Shown piece after piece: positions 25,957 to 32,967 of a DNA stretch of 64,000 nucleotides. Each line of letters opens with the position of its first letter. Positions within the stretch are counted from its first letter, which is position 1. Under the pieces are notes generated by a model. The model was not told the DNA's origin, searched no databases, and worked only from the letters and a program-made list of their open reading frames with translations. The position numbers were made by a program, and so were the translations under genes. Source of the DNA: Actibacterium atlanticum (lineage in GTDB: Bacteria; Pseudomonadota; Alphaproteobacteria; Rhodobacterales; Rhodobacteraceae); contig NZ_AQQY01000002.1 in NCBI RefSeq assembly GCF_000671395.1, positions 62,001 to 126,000 on the forward strand, read 5' to 3'.

Positions 25957-26699
25957 ACGGTCAGGCGTTTGCGGGCTTCGCACAGGCCCGCGATCTGCAT
26001 TTCGGCGCCGTCTTTTCGCAACGGGGGCATGCCCTGAGCGCTGATTGCTGCCTCATAGAGCGATGTCAGCGCGCCTCCTGTGATCAACGCCACCTGTTGG
26101 CCCAGCCAGTAAGGGCGCGTCGCCGCCAGCTCGGCACCAATCAGCGCCGAGGCCATCATCGCCGCATCGCCTGACACCTGCGCCGAATCAAGCCGTCCGG
26201 CCAGCCGTTCAGGTCGGGTCATGACATCTGACAGGGTCGTTTCATCCAGCGTTTCAACATCGGTTGCCTTAAGCGCTGCGGCGAGCTTTGGGGTGGCGAA
26301 ACTTTGAAAACTGACAACCTCCTGTGCGCTGATATGGGCCCATATGGTGCTTGGCCCCGGAATGCACAGCACGCCATCAAAGTCCGGGTTCAATGCAACA
26401 AATCCGGCGATTTCAAGCTCGGCCCCTTTGGTCAGGTGCAGGGGGGATGCATTGCGCAGCGGGGCAACCAGATGCATCTTTCGCCCCTCAATTATCTGAG
26501 GCGACAGGCGATCAGGCAGGGGGGCACAAGGCACCGCGCGCGGCTCGGTCTTGCCAATGCCGCATCCGATGACGGGCGTGTCAGACGGCAACTCAGCAGC
26601 GTGCTCTTTCGAGACCAGTTGATCGCCCCGCATATGCCACATGGACAATTGCGCGCCCGCGCCAAACAGGGCGATCCAATCTGAGTGATCAAGGGTCAT
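25953..26699 (-). CDS. Degenerate 2-dehydro-3-deoxygalactonokinase-family protein
   Basis: A 248-aa protein recognisably related to DgoK (PF05035) in its C-terminal half (RPERLAGRLDSAQ, ALIGAELAATRPYWLGQQVALI, AGLCEA). The phosphate-binding and catalytic motifs of the family are all altered. The usual DWGT(S/T) loop near the N-terminus reads LFGAGAQLSMW, the LPGTH(T/S)KW loop reads IPGPSTIW, and the F-T-MTGE segment reads FQSFATPKL. The family normally runs about 300 aa, so it is also short. It lies 36 bp downstream of znuA on the same strand and may be co-transcribed with it. Kinase activity looks unlikely; a binding or regulatory role is possible. The ATG at 26699 has GGGAGAGG upstream. Confidence 0.7.
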   Translation of the reverse strand: MTLDHSDWIALFGAGAQLSMWHMRGDQLVSKEHAAELPSDTPVIGCGIGKTEPRAVPCAPLPDRLSPQIIEGRKMHLVAPLRNASPLHLTKGAELEIAGFVALNPDFDGVLCIPGPSTIWAHISAQEVVSFQSFATPKLAAALKATDVETLDETTLSDVMTRPERLAGRLDSAQVSGDAAMMASALIGAELAATRPYWLGQQVALITGGALTSLYEAAISAQGMPPLRKDGAEMQIAGLCEARKRLTV

Positions 26700-26735
26700 T
26701 GCGGCCTCTCCCATCGGGTTTGGCCGCAACCTGCC

Positions 26736-27770
26736 TTATTTCGCAGTGCTGACGCAATCGGCAATGTTTGATGCCAGCGTTGTCAGAAGGGTCGGATACA
26801 GATCCGCGCCTGGCTCCAACGAGCTGCCCGACGGATCAAGGATGGCACCAATCTTGGTGTCCAGCCCATCGGTCAACGTAGTGACATAGGCCGGATCGTG
26901 CTGTGCTTCGGGGAAGATGCAGGCGACTTTGTCGTGTTCCAGCTCTTCGCGCAGCTCGGCCAGATGACCCGCGCCGGGTTTGGCCGCGTCGCCTGCGCTG
27001 ATCGACTCGACGATGGTCAGGTCAAAGGCAGCCGCAAAATAGCCATAGGCATCGTGGAACACCATCAACGGCACGTCATGGGCAACTTCCAGTGCTGCTT
27101 CGGCTTGAGCTTTGGCTGTGGTCACCGCCTCGTGCGCGGCCGCGGCATTCGCGGCATAGGTCGCAGCGTGCTCGGGATCAGCTTCCGAAAGGTTGTGTTC
27201 GATCTCTTCGATCCAGATCAGAGCATTTTTCGGGGAAAGCCATGCATGCGGGTCAAGGCCCTCGTGATCATGATCATGATGATCTGCATGCTCTTCGTGC
27301 TCGTCATGGTCATCGTGACCGGCATGCTCCTCGTGATCATGATCGTCATGATCGTCGTGGTCCGCATGCTCTTCGTGATCGTGCTCGTCATGCTCATCAT
27401 GTTCTTCATCGCCGTGCTCGTCGTGGTCCTCGTGCCCCTCACCAAATTCAAGGGTCATGGTCTGCGGCAGGTCAAGCAGTGCAAGCTGTGCTGTCTCGGC
27501 CCCTTTCAGCGCACGCTCCAGCCACGGGGTCATTTCGGGCCCCATCCAAATCACGAGATCGGCGTTTGACAAGGCGCGTGCCTGCGACGGGCGAAGCTGG
27601 AAATGGTGCGGGTCCGCGCCCTTATCCAACAGCAGTGTTGGATTCCCCAGATCGCCCATGACCATCGCCGTCAAAGAGTGCACGGCCGGGATATCTGTCA
27701 CGATTTTTGGAGCATCAGCCAAAACAGGCGTGGCAAGCAGGGCCGTTGTGAGGCAAATAGGAAGTCGCAT
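26736..27770 (-). CDS. znuA: Zinc ABC transporter periplasmic binding protein
   Basis: A 344-aa receptor with a signal peptide at about 1-20 (cleavage after LADA). Metal-ligand histidines are in DPHHFQLRP (near 55), GLDPHAWLSP (near 175) and MVFHDAYGYF (near 240), with a C-terminal acidic ligand. A His/Asp/Glu-rich loop covers residues 113-170, longer than in most ZnuA proteins; such loops load or buffer zinc. It diverges from zur-znuC-znuB across a Zur-box palindrome, so expression should rise on zinc starvation. Confidence 0.9.
   Translation of the reverse strand: MRLPICLTTALLATPVLADAPKIVTDIPAVHSLTAMVMGDLGNPTLLLDKGADPHHFQLRPSQARALSNADLVIWMGPEMTPWLERALKGAETAQLALLDLPQTMTLEFGEGHEDHDEHGDEEHDEHDEHDHEEHADHDDHDDHDHEEHAGHDDHDEHEEHADHHDHDHEGLDPHAWLSPKNALIWIEEIEHNLSEADPEHAATYAANAAAAHEAVTTAKAQAEAALEVAHDVPLMVFHDAYGYFAAAFDLTIVESISAGDAAKPGAGHLAELREELEHDKVACIFPEAQHDPAYVTTLTDGLDTKIGAILDPSGSSLEPGADLYPTLLTTLASNIADCVSTAK
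27261..27434 (-). repeat. Low-complexity tandem repeat encoding the ZnuA His-rich loop
   Basis: Repeated short units of the type GAHCATGAHCA encode alternating His, Asp and Glu (residues 113-170 of ZnuA). The tract contains many overlapping ATGATC units and is prone to slippage and length change. It is coding and in frame, not a CRISPR. Confidence 0.8.
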
Positions 27771-27810
27771 GGGTCTCTCCGCAGGAAGGTCTTGTGTATG
27801 CGTCAGTAGG

Positions 27811-27830
27811 TGTTATGTTATAACGTAACA
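27811..27830. promoter_or_regulatory. Zur box
   Basis: TGTTATGTTATAACGTAACA is a 20-bp palindrome with one mismatched pair, in the 77-bp gap between divergent znuA (27770) and zur (27848). Sequence and position match known Zur boxes (TGTTATN-type arms). It should repress znuA and zur-znuCB when zinc is sufficient. Confidence 0.85.
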
Positions 27831-27847
27831 AGTCAAGGGCTAAAATC

Positions 27848-28333
27848 GTGACAGCAGAAAAATCACTGGCTTTTGCCGATCATGATCACTCGGAGTGCAG
27901 TGGTGACGTTCTTGCGCGCGCCGAAAAGATGGCCGAAGAGGGCGGTCTTCGCCTGACCCCGGTGCGCCGGCGCACGCTCGAGATTCTGTTGGAAAGCCAT
28001 AAAGCGCTGGGCGCATATGACGTATTGGAGCGCCTGTCCGAAGACGGGTTCGCCAAGCAGCCCCCGGTTGCCTATCGCGCATTAGAGTTTTTGGTAGAGC
28101 ATGGGCTCGCGCATCGTATTCGCCGTCTGAATGCATTTGCTGCCTGCATGAGCCCCGGACAACCCCACCGCCCCGTTTTTCTGATTTGCACCGGATGTGA
28201 CCGGGTTGCCGAGGCCAAAGGCACCGTCGTTGCCGAAGCCATCCAAGAGGCGGCGCATCTGGATGGCTTTCAGATCGAGCGGTTCAACGTCGAAGCCTCG
28301 GGCCTGTGTGCCAAATGCGCGGAGGCGGTATGA
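27848..28333 (+). CDS. zur: Fur-family zinc uptake regulator
   Basis: A 161-aa metalloregulator. The N-terminal winged helix covers about residues 22-90 (RLTPVRRRTLEILLESHKALGAYDVLERL). Structural zinc cysteines are C114/C117 (CTGC) and C154/C157 (CAKC). The HRPVFLICTGCD context is typical of Zur, not Fur. The start is GTG at 27848 with AAGGG upstream. It is the first gene of zur-znuC-znuB and overlaps znuC by four bases, so it is autoregulated through the Zur box. Confidence 0.87.
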   Translation: MTAEKSLAFADHDHSECSGDVLARAEKMAEEGGLRLTPVRRRTLEILLESHKALGAYDVLERLSEDGFAKQPPVAYRALEFLVEHGLAHRIRRLNAFAACMSPGQPHRPVFLICTGCDRVAEAKGTVVAEAIQEAAHLDGFQIERFNVEASGLCAKCAEAV

Positions 28334-29061
28334 GCCTGATCACGGCTACCGATCTGGGGGTCAATTATGGTGGCCGTACGGCGTTGCATGGCGTCAACTT
28401 CAACATAGACCTTGGTGAGATCGTGACCATCGTCGGGCCCAATGGCTCGGGGAAGTCGACATTGCTGAAGGCGCTGTTGAAAGAGCTGCCGCCCACCGCG
28501 GGCAAGGTTCAGCATCAACGCGGCTTGGGCATTGGCTATATGCCGCAACGGTTGGCTTTGGACGGGCGGATGCCGATCACGGTGCAACGATTCCTGTGCC
28601 TGCCGCATCGTCACAGCCGCAAGCAGATTGAACTGATGCTGACACATGTCGGGGTATCAGATGTGCTGAACCAACAGTTGGATACGCTGTCTGGCGGGCA
28701 GTTTCAGCGCGTGCTTTTGGCGCGTGCCCTGTTGGGGAAACCGCAAATCCTGATCATGGATGAGCCCACGCAAGGGTTGGATCAACCCGGCACAGCAGCA
28801 TTTTACAAACTGATCGCAGACGTCAGGGAAGAAACCGGTTGCGCGGTGTTGATGGTCAGCCATGACCTGCATGTGGTGATGAGCGATTCCGACCGGGTGA
28901 TTTGCCTGAACGGGCATGTGTGCTGTCAGGGCAAGCCGCAGATTGTTTCGAATGCGCCCGAATACCGCGCCCTCTTTGGCCACGGAACGGGCGGCGCAAT
29001 GGCGCTGTATCAGCACAGCCATGATCACAACCACGACGAATGCGACCACGACCATGCTTGA
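28330..29061 (+). CDS. znuC: Zinc ABC transporter ATP-binding protein
   Basis: A 243-aa ATPase. Walker A VGPNGSGKSTLLKAL is near residue 37, the signature LSGGQFQRVLLARALL near 120, Walker B ILIMDEPTQGLD near 140 and the switch His in MVSHDLHVVM. The C-terminus is His-rich (YQHSHDHNHDECDHDHA), which may bind zinc on the cytoplasmic side. The ATG at 28330 overlaps the zur stop (ATGA); the earlier in-frame ATG inside zur was rejected. Confidence 0.88.
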   Translation: MSLITATDLGVNYGGRTALHGVNFNIDLGEIVTIVGPNGSGKSTLLKALLKELPPTAGKVQHQRGLGIGYMPQRLALDGRMPITVQRFLCLPHRHSRKQIELMLTHVGVSDVLNQQLDTLSGGQFQRVLLARALLGKPQILIMDEPTQGLDQPGTAAFYKLIADVREETGCAVLMVSHDLHVVMSDSDRVICLNGHVCCQGKPQIVSNAPEYRALFGHGTGGAMALYQHSHDHNHDECDHDHA

Positions 29062-29839
29062 CGACTTTCTGATCCGCGCGGTGCTGGCGGGCATTGGTGT
29101 GGCTTTGGCAGCCGGGCCATTGGGGTGCTTTGTCGTGTGGCGGCGTATGGCTTATTTTGGCGACGCCACCAGCCACGCGGCGATATTGGGTGTCGCTCTG
29201 GCTCTGGCCTTTTCAACGCATATCATGGTTGGCACCTTGTTTGCTGCGGTGGTGATGGCCTTTGCCGTTCATCTTCTGACCAATCGTGGGTTGGCGGCGG
29301 ATACTTCTTTGGGGGTGCTCGCCCATTCAGCCCTTGCCTTTGGCTTGGTCGGCGTGTCGTTTTTGCCCTCAGTCCGGGTGGACCTGACGGCCTATTTGTT
29401 TGGCGATATTTTGGCAGTGACCCGCATCGACCTTGCCCTGATTTGGGGGGGCGCAGGTTTGCTCTTGGGGCTGATCGTTTGGCGGTGGTCCGCATTGCTG
29501 ACCGCGACGCTGAACGCTGAACTGGCGCAGGCGTCAGGCATCAACCCGAAACGAGAGCAGCTGATCCTGACGCTTGCGCTGGCAATCGTGGTTGCGGTGT
29601 CGATCAAGGTGGTCGGTGCCCTGTTGATCGTCGCAATGCTGATCATCCCGGCCGCCACGGCGCGCCAATGGGCGCGTGGTCCCGAGCTGATGGCGGTATT
29701 GGCCGTGGTGATGGGCGTGGTTGCGGCGCTGGGCGGCTTGGGCGCGTCCTATTGGATGGACACGCCCGCCGGTCCATCGATCGTTGCTTGCGCTGCCACG
29801 GTGTTCGCGTTGAGCCTTGTGTTTGGGCGGCCCCGGTAG
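29054..29839 (+). CDS. znuB: Zinc ABC transporter permease
   Basis: A 261-aa ABC-3 family permease with about seven to eight hydrophobic segments, the FGDATSHAAILGVALAL segment near residue 32 and a VKVVGALLIVAMLIIPAATAR coupling region near 180. Overlaps znuC by eight bases. The frame extends upstream within znuC, but the ATG at 29054 gives the normal N-terminus. Confidence 0.88.
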   Translation: MLDDFLIRAVLAGIGVALAAGPLGCFVVWRRMAYFGDATSHAAILGVALALAFSTHIMVGTLFAAVVMAFAVHLLTNRGLAADTSLGVLAHSALAFGLVGVSFLPSVRVDLTAYLFGDILAVTRIDLALIWGGAGLLLGLIVWRWSALLTATLNAELAQASGINPKREQLILTLALAIVVAVSIKVVGALLIVAMLIIPAATARQWARGPELMAVLAVVMGVVAALGGLGASYWMDTPAGPSIVACAATVFALSLVFGRPR

Positions 29840-29852
29840 GCAGGCCCGTAAC

Positions 29853-30206
29853 TCAGGTTTCCGAACTGCCGCGCATCAGGGATTGCGCCGTGTAAACAAG
29901 GATGGCGATGCCCACCGCCCCCATCCCGGCAACGCCCAGCAGCACGATCACATCAACCGGGCCTCCGATGTCGGAAAGCGCCGAGTTGGTCATGAACATG
30001 ACAAACCAGACGGCAAGCACCGCACCAAACGGCATCGACAGCTGCGCCAGCAGGAACTTCTGCATCGACATAGAGCGGTCGCGCACCAGCACATAAACAT
30101 AGGCCAGCGTTACGATCACCGCCGCCGCGACCATGCCCCAGAATAGACCCCGGCCAAAGATTTCTTCGAACACGGCGAATAGTGTTTCAAGCGTGAGTTC
30201 TTTCAT
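29853..30206 (-). CDS. Small membrane protein (DUF5368-like)
   Basis: A 117-aa protein with three hydrophobic segments (about 21-41, 50-72 and 83-106). From memory it fits the uncharacterised DUF5368 family. It starts 15 bp downstream of the sulfide:quinone oxidoreductase stop on the same strand, so it is very likely in that operon and may anchor or serve the membrane-associated enzyme. That role is inference. Confidence 0.65.
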   Translation of the reverse strand: MKELTLETLFAVFEEIFGRGLFWGMVAAAVIVTLAYVYVLVRDRSMSMQKFLLAQLSMPFGAVLAVWFVMFMTNSALSDIGGPVDVIVLLGVAGMGAVGIAILVYTAQSLMRGSSET

Positions 30207-30221
30207 CTTCAGGTTCCTTCC

Positions 30222-31538
30222 TTAGGCCTTGCCGCGCAGCATGGCGTTATAGGTGGCCTTCAGGGCGACCTCTTTCATCAACCACGAGATCCACAGTTCT
30301 TCCAGCGGGGCGATCACGCCGGGGAACGAGGGCGTCAGGTCGTTGTTGTAGTCAAACTCGATCAGCATCGCGCGGCCGATCTGGGTGATCAACGGGCAGG
30401 ATGTATAGCCATTGTAGGCAGCGTCTGAGGTTTTGCCTTCGAAATCGGCGATCAGGTGTTCCTCGACCACCGGTACCTGCCATTTGACCGATGCGGCGGT
30501 CTTGCCTTTGGGCACACCGGCCACGTCGCCGACGGCAAAGATATTGTCATAGCGCAGGTGGCGCAGGGTTTCTTTGTGGCATTCAACCCAACCCTGATCC
30601 TCCCATTTGTTGGCCCAGGACAGGCCCGCGTTGCGCACGACATCGGGCGCGCGCTGGGGAGGGATGATATGCACATAGTCATAGTCACGCTCGTAATCGC
30701 CATCCGGGGTGGCAAAGGTGACTTTCTTGGCCCCCGGATCAATGGCCTGCACCACATGCCCGTATTCGTGATTGATGCCCCGGTCGCCAAAGACCATGCG
30801 GATCTTCTCGGCCACGATGGGCACGCCGAACAAAGAATTGTTGTTGGCGAAGTAAGTAATATCCGCCTTGCCACGATTGCCACCCCGGCGGGCGATGTCG
30901 TCAATCAGAAAGGTATGCTTGATCGGGGCTCCGGCGCATTTCATCTCGGTGCCCGGGCGGGTGAACAGGCCCACACCGCCTTCTTCGGCGAATTTGCCAG
31001 CGGCGTCCCAGGTTTTGGCGGCGTATTCGGGGCCCGCATAAAGCGAGCCAACACCATCCTTGCCGATCAGGCTCATGTCGAACCCTTCGATCGAATCGTA
31101 ATCCAGCGTCAGGCCGGTTGCGACGATCAGATAGTCATAGTCCAGTTTAGTCCCACCTGTGGTGGTTATTTTGTTGGCCTCGGGGTCGATTTCTGCGGCG
31201 GCCTCTTGGACCCAGTTGATGCTGTTGGGCAACCACTGTTTGGTCGTAGACTCGGTATAGTTGGCGGGTTTCAGCCCTGCGGCGACCAATGACAGGCCCG
31301 GCTGATAGAGGTGCTTCTTGCGGCCATCCACGATGGTGATTTGCGCCCCGTCCAGACGGTCCACCAGCCGGTTCGCCAAGGCCGTGCCCGCCGCACCAGC
31401 CCCAAGGATCACGATTTTAGCCGAGGTCTTGGTTTTCGCGGCTTGTGCTGGCGCCCCGACAGCAGCCAAAGCCACACCCCCCGCAGCCATGCCCAACAGG
31501 GCACGGCGGGTGGTGTGGACAGATTTGAGATTGGTCAT
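30222..31538 (-). CDS. sqr: Sulfide:quinone oxidoreductase-like FAD enzyme
   Basis: A 438-aa flavoprotein. A twin-arginine signal is at the N-terminus (TTRRALLGMAAGGVALAAVG, about 9-28, ending AQAA), so it works on the periplasmic face. FAD motif: KIVILGAGAAGTALANRL; second FAD contact: NIFAVGDVAGVPKGK. C201 in MKCAGAP and C381 in YTSCPL match the redox cysteine pair of SQR; a further Cys is at 320. It would oxidise sulfide and pass electrons to quinone. Downstream is a DUF5368-like protein. An FNR-like box lies 55-70 bp upstream of the start. Flavocytochrome c sulfide dehydrogenase is an alternative, but no cytochrome gene is adjacent. Confidence 0.78.
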   Translation of the reverse strand: MTNLKSVHTTRRALLGMAAGGVALAAVGAPAQAAKTKTSAKIVILGAGAAGTALANRLVDRLDGAQITIVDGRKKHLYQPGLSLVAAGLKPANYTESTTKQWLPNSINWVQEAAAEIDPEANKITTTGGTKLDYDYLIVATGLTLDYDSIEGFDMSLIGKDGVGSLYAGPEYAAKTWDAAGKFAEEGGVGLFTRPGTEMKCAGAPIKHTFLIDDIARRGGNRGKADITYFANNNSLFGVPIVAEKIRMVFGDRGINHEYGHVVQAIDPGAKKVTFATPDGDYERDYDYVHIIPPQRAPDVVRNAGLSWANKWEDQGWVECHKETLRHLRYDNIFAVGDVAGVPKGKTAASVKWQVPVVEEHLIADFEGKTSDAAYNGYTSCPLITQIGRAMLIEFDYNNDLTPSFPGVIAPLEELWISWLMKEVALKATYNAMLRGKA

Positions 31539-31593
31539 GCATCCACTCCGAATTTAACATTCGAAATATTGCATACGAAAGTGTGCCGCGACT

Positions 31594-31607
31594 TTGACTC
31601 AAATCAA
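31594..31607 (-). promoter_or_regulatory. FNR-like box upstream of sqr
   Basis: On the minus strand it reads TTGAT-TTGA-GTCAA, one change from the consensus TTGAT-N4-ATCAA. The centre is about 62 bases before the sqr start. If the box is at -41.5, an AT-rich CAATAT falls where the -10 would be. The same arrangement, including the following AG and CGC, recurs upstream of cydA. Confidence 0.65.
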
Positions 31608-31640
31608 AAACGCATATTGAAGATACGTCTTTATCGAAAG

Positions 31641-31666
31641 AAAACCGGGGCAACGTGGCCCCGGTT
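31641..31666 (-). terminator. Rho-independent terminator of the cydABX operon
   Basis: Nine-bp arms AACCGGGGC (31643-31651) and GCCCCGGTT (31658-31666) with a six-base loop. On the minus strand the stem runs into TTTTCTTT. It lies 16 bp after the cydX stop. Confidence 0.85.
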
Positions 31667-31681
31667 CTGATTGATGCGTGC

Positions 31682-31795
31682 TTAGTCGGCCTCGTCAAAG
31701 GCGCGATTGTCTTCGTTCAGCTCCAGCCACATTGCGTTCACAACAGCCAGAAGAGCCGCCAGCGGCAGGCCAAGCATCCAAGCGAAATACCACAT
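31682..31795 (-). CDS. cydX: Cytochrome bd small subunit CydX
   Basis: A 37-aa single-membrane-span protein starting MWYFAWMLGLPLA, with the hydrophobic helix at about 3-25 and an acidic tail ending in FDEAD. The N-terminal MWYFAWxLG pattern is the CydX (YbgT) hallmark. AAGGAG lies upstream of the ATG at 31795. It is the last gene of the operon, 15 bp after cydB and just before the terminator. CydX stabilises the oxidase hemes. It is too short for routine ORF calling. Confidence 0.92.
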   Translation of the reverse strand: MWYFAWMLGLPLAALLAVVNAMWLELNEDNRAFDEAD

Positions 31796-31810
31796 GTTCT
31801 TTGCTCCTTC

Positions 31811-32962
31811 TTAGTACAGGGTGTCGCCATGGGCGGTGATGTCTTCCTCGGTCACTTTACCCCACAGGATTTTGTAGACCCACGAGGTATAGGCAAGGAT
31901 CAGCGGCATGAAGATCACGGCCGAGACCAGCATCACGAACAGGGTCAGGTGGGACGACGAACTGTCCCAGACGGTCAACGACGAGGTCGGGTCGATGCTG
32001 GAGGGCAGGATGAACGGGAACATCGTCAGCCCGACGGTCGAGATGATTCCGAAGATCGACAGCTTCGACGCCAGCAGGGTGCCCACCTCATAGCCCTTGC
32101 GCATCAGCACATGGGCCATCGCGGCACCGGCAAAGCCCAACGCCGGGGCGATGGCGATCCATGGCCGTTCAGCATAGGCCCCCATCCACGACCCTTGCCG
32201 GGCCACACCGTTCAACAGTGGGTTGGAGGGGCCGGACGTGTCGATGGCGTGGGTGAAGCGATATCCTTCGATGCCAAAGGCAAGCCACAGACCGGCCAAG
32301 GCAAACAGTGCGATTGTCGCGAGCGCCGCCTTGGACCCATAGGCGCGGGCGCGGTCTTGCACGGGGCCGGTGGTTTTCAGCGAAAGCCATGCGCCCCCAT
32401 GCATGATTAGCATTGACAGCGATACCAACCCGGCCAGCAGCGCGAACGGGTTCAGCAGGCCAAAAAAGCCGCCCTCATAAACCGTCATCAGATCTTCGGT
32501 CAGGCGAAACGGCACGCCTTGCAACACGTTGCCAACGGCGACCCCGAACACCAATGCAGGAACAAAGCCGCCGACAAACAGCGCCCAGTCCCATGTCGTG
32601 CGCCAGCGTTTGTCGGCGCGTTTGGAGCGATACTTGAACCCAACCGGCCGCAGGATCAGCGCCGCAAGGATCAGGAACATCGCGAAGTAGAACCCCGAAA
32701 AGCTGACGGCATATAGCGGGGGCCATGCCGCAAAAATCGCGCCCCCCCCCAGGATGAACCACACTTGGTTGCCCTCCCATATCGGGCCGATGGTGTTGAT
32801 CGCCACGCGGCGTTCCACATCGGTACGGGCGACGAAGGGCAGCATCGCCCCGATCCCCAGATCAAAGCCATCAGTGACGGCAAAGCCGATCAGCAACACG
32901 CCCAGAAGCGCCCACCAGATCACGCGAAGGATTTCAAAGTCGATCAATTCATGCAGGATCAT
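31811..32962 (-). CDS. cydB: Cytochrome bd ubiquinol oxidase subunit II
   Basis: A 383-aa inner-membrane subunit with eight to nine hydrophobic segments. Seen: FEILRVIWWALLGVLLIGFAVTDGFDLG at the N-terminus, typical of CydB, GPIWEGNQVWFILGGGAIFAAWP near residue 55, and a C-terminal VMLVSAVIFMPLILAYTSWVYK segment. Starts five bases after the cydA stop. Confidence 0.93.
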   Translation of the reverse strand: MILHELIDFEILRVIWWALLGVLLIGFAVTDGFDLGIGAMLPFVARTDVERRVAINTIGPIWEGNQVWFILGGGAIFAAWPPLYAVSFSGFYFAMFLILAALILRPVGFKYRSKRADKRWRTTWDWALFVGGFVPALVFGVAVGNVLQGVPFRLTEDLMTVYEGGFFGLLNPFALLAGLVSLSMLIMHGGAWLSLKTTGPVQDRARAYGSKAALATIALFALAGLWLAFGIEGYRFTHAIDTSGPSNPLLNGVARQGSWMGAYAERPWIAIAPALGFAGAAMAHVLMRKGYEVGTLLASKLSIFGIISTVGLTMFPFILPSSIDPTSSLTVWDSSSSHLTLFVMLVSAVIFMPLILAYTSWVYKILWGKVTEEDITAHGDTLY

Positions 32963-32967
32963 TGTTG

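Noticed and set aside
27261-27434. Tandem repeats that could suggest a CRISPR or satellite
   Set aside because: Units are short, imperfect and in frame, and encode the ZnuA metal loop.
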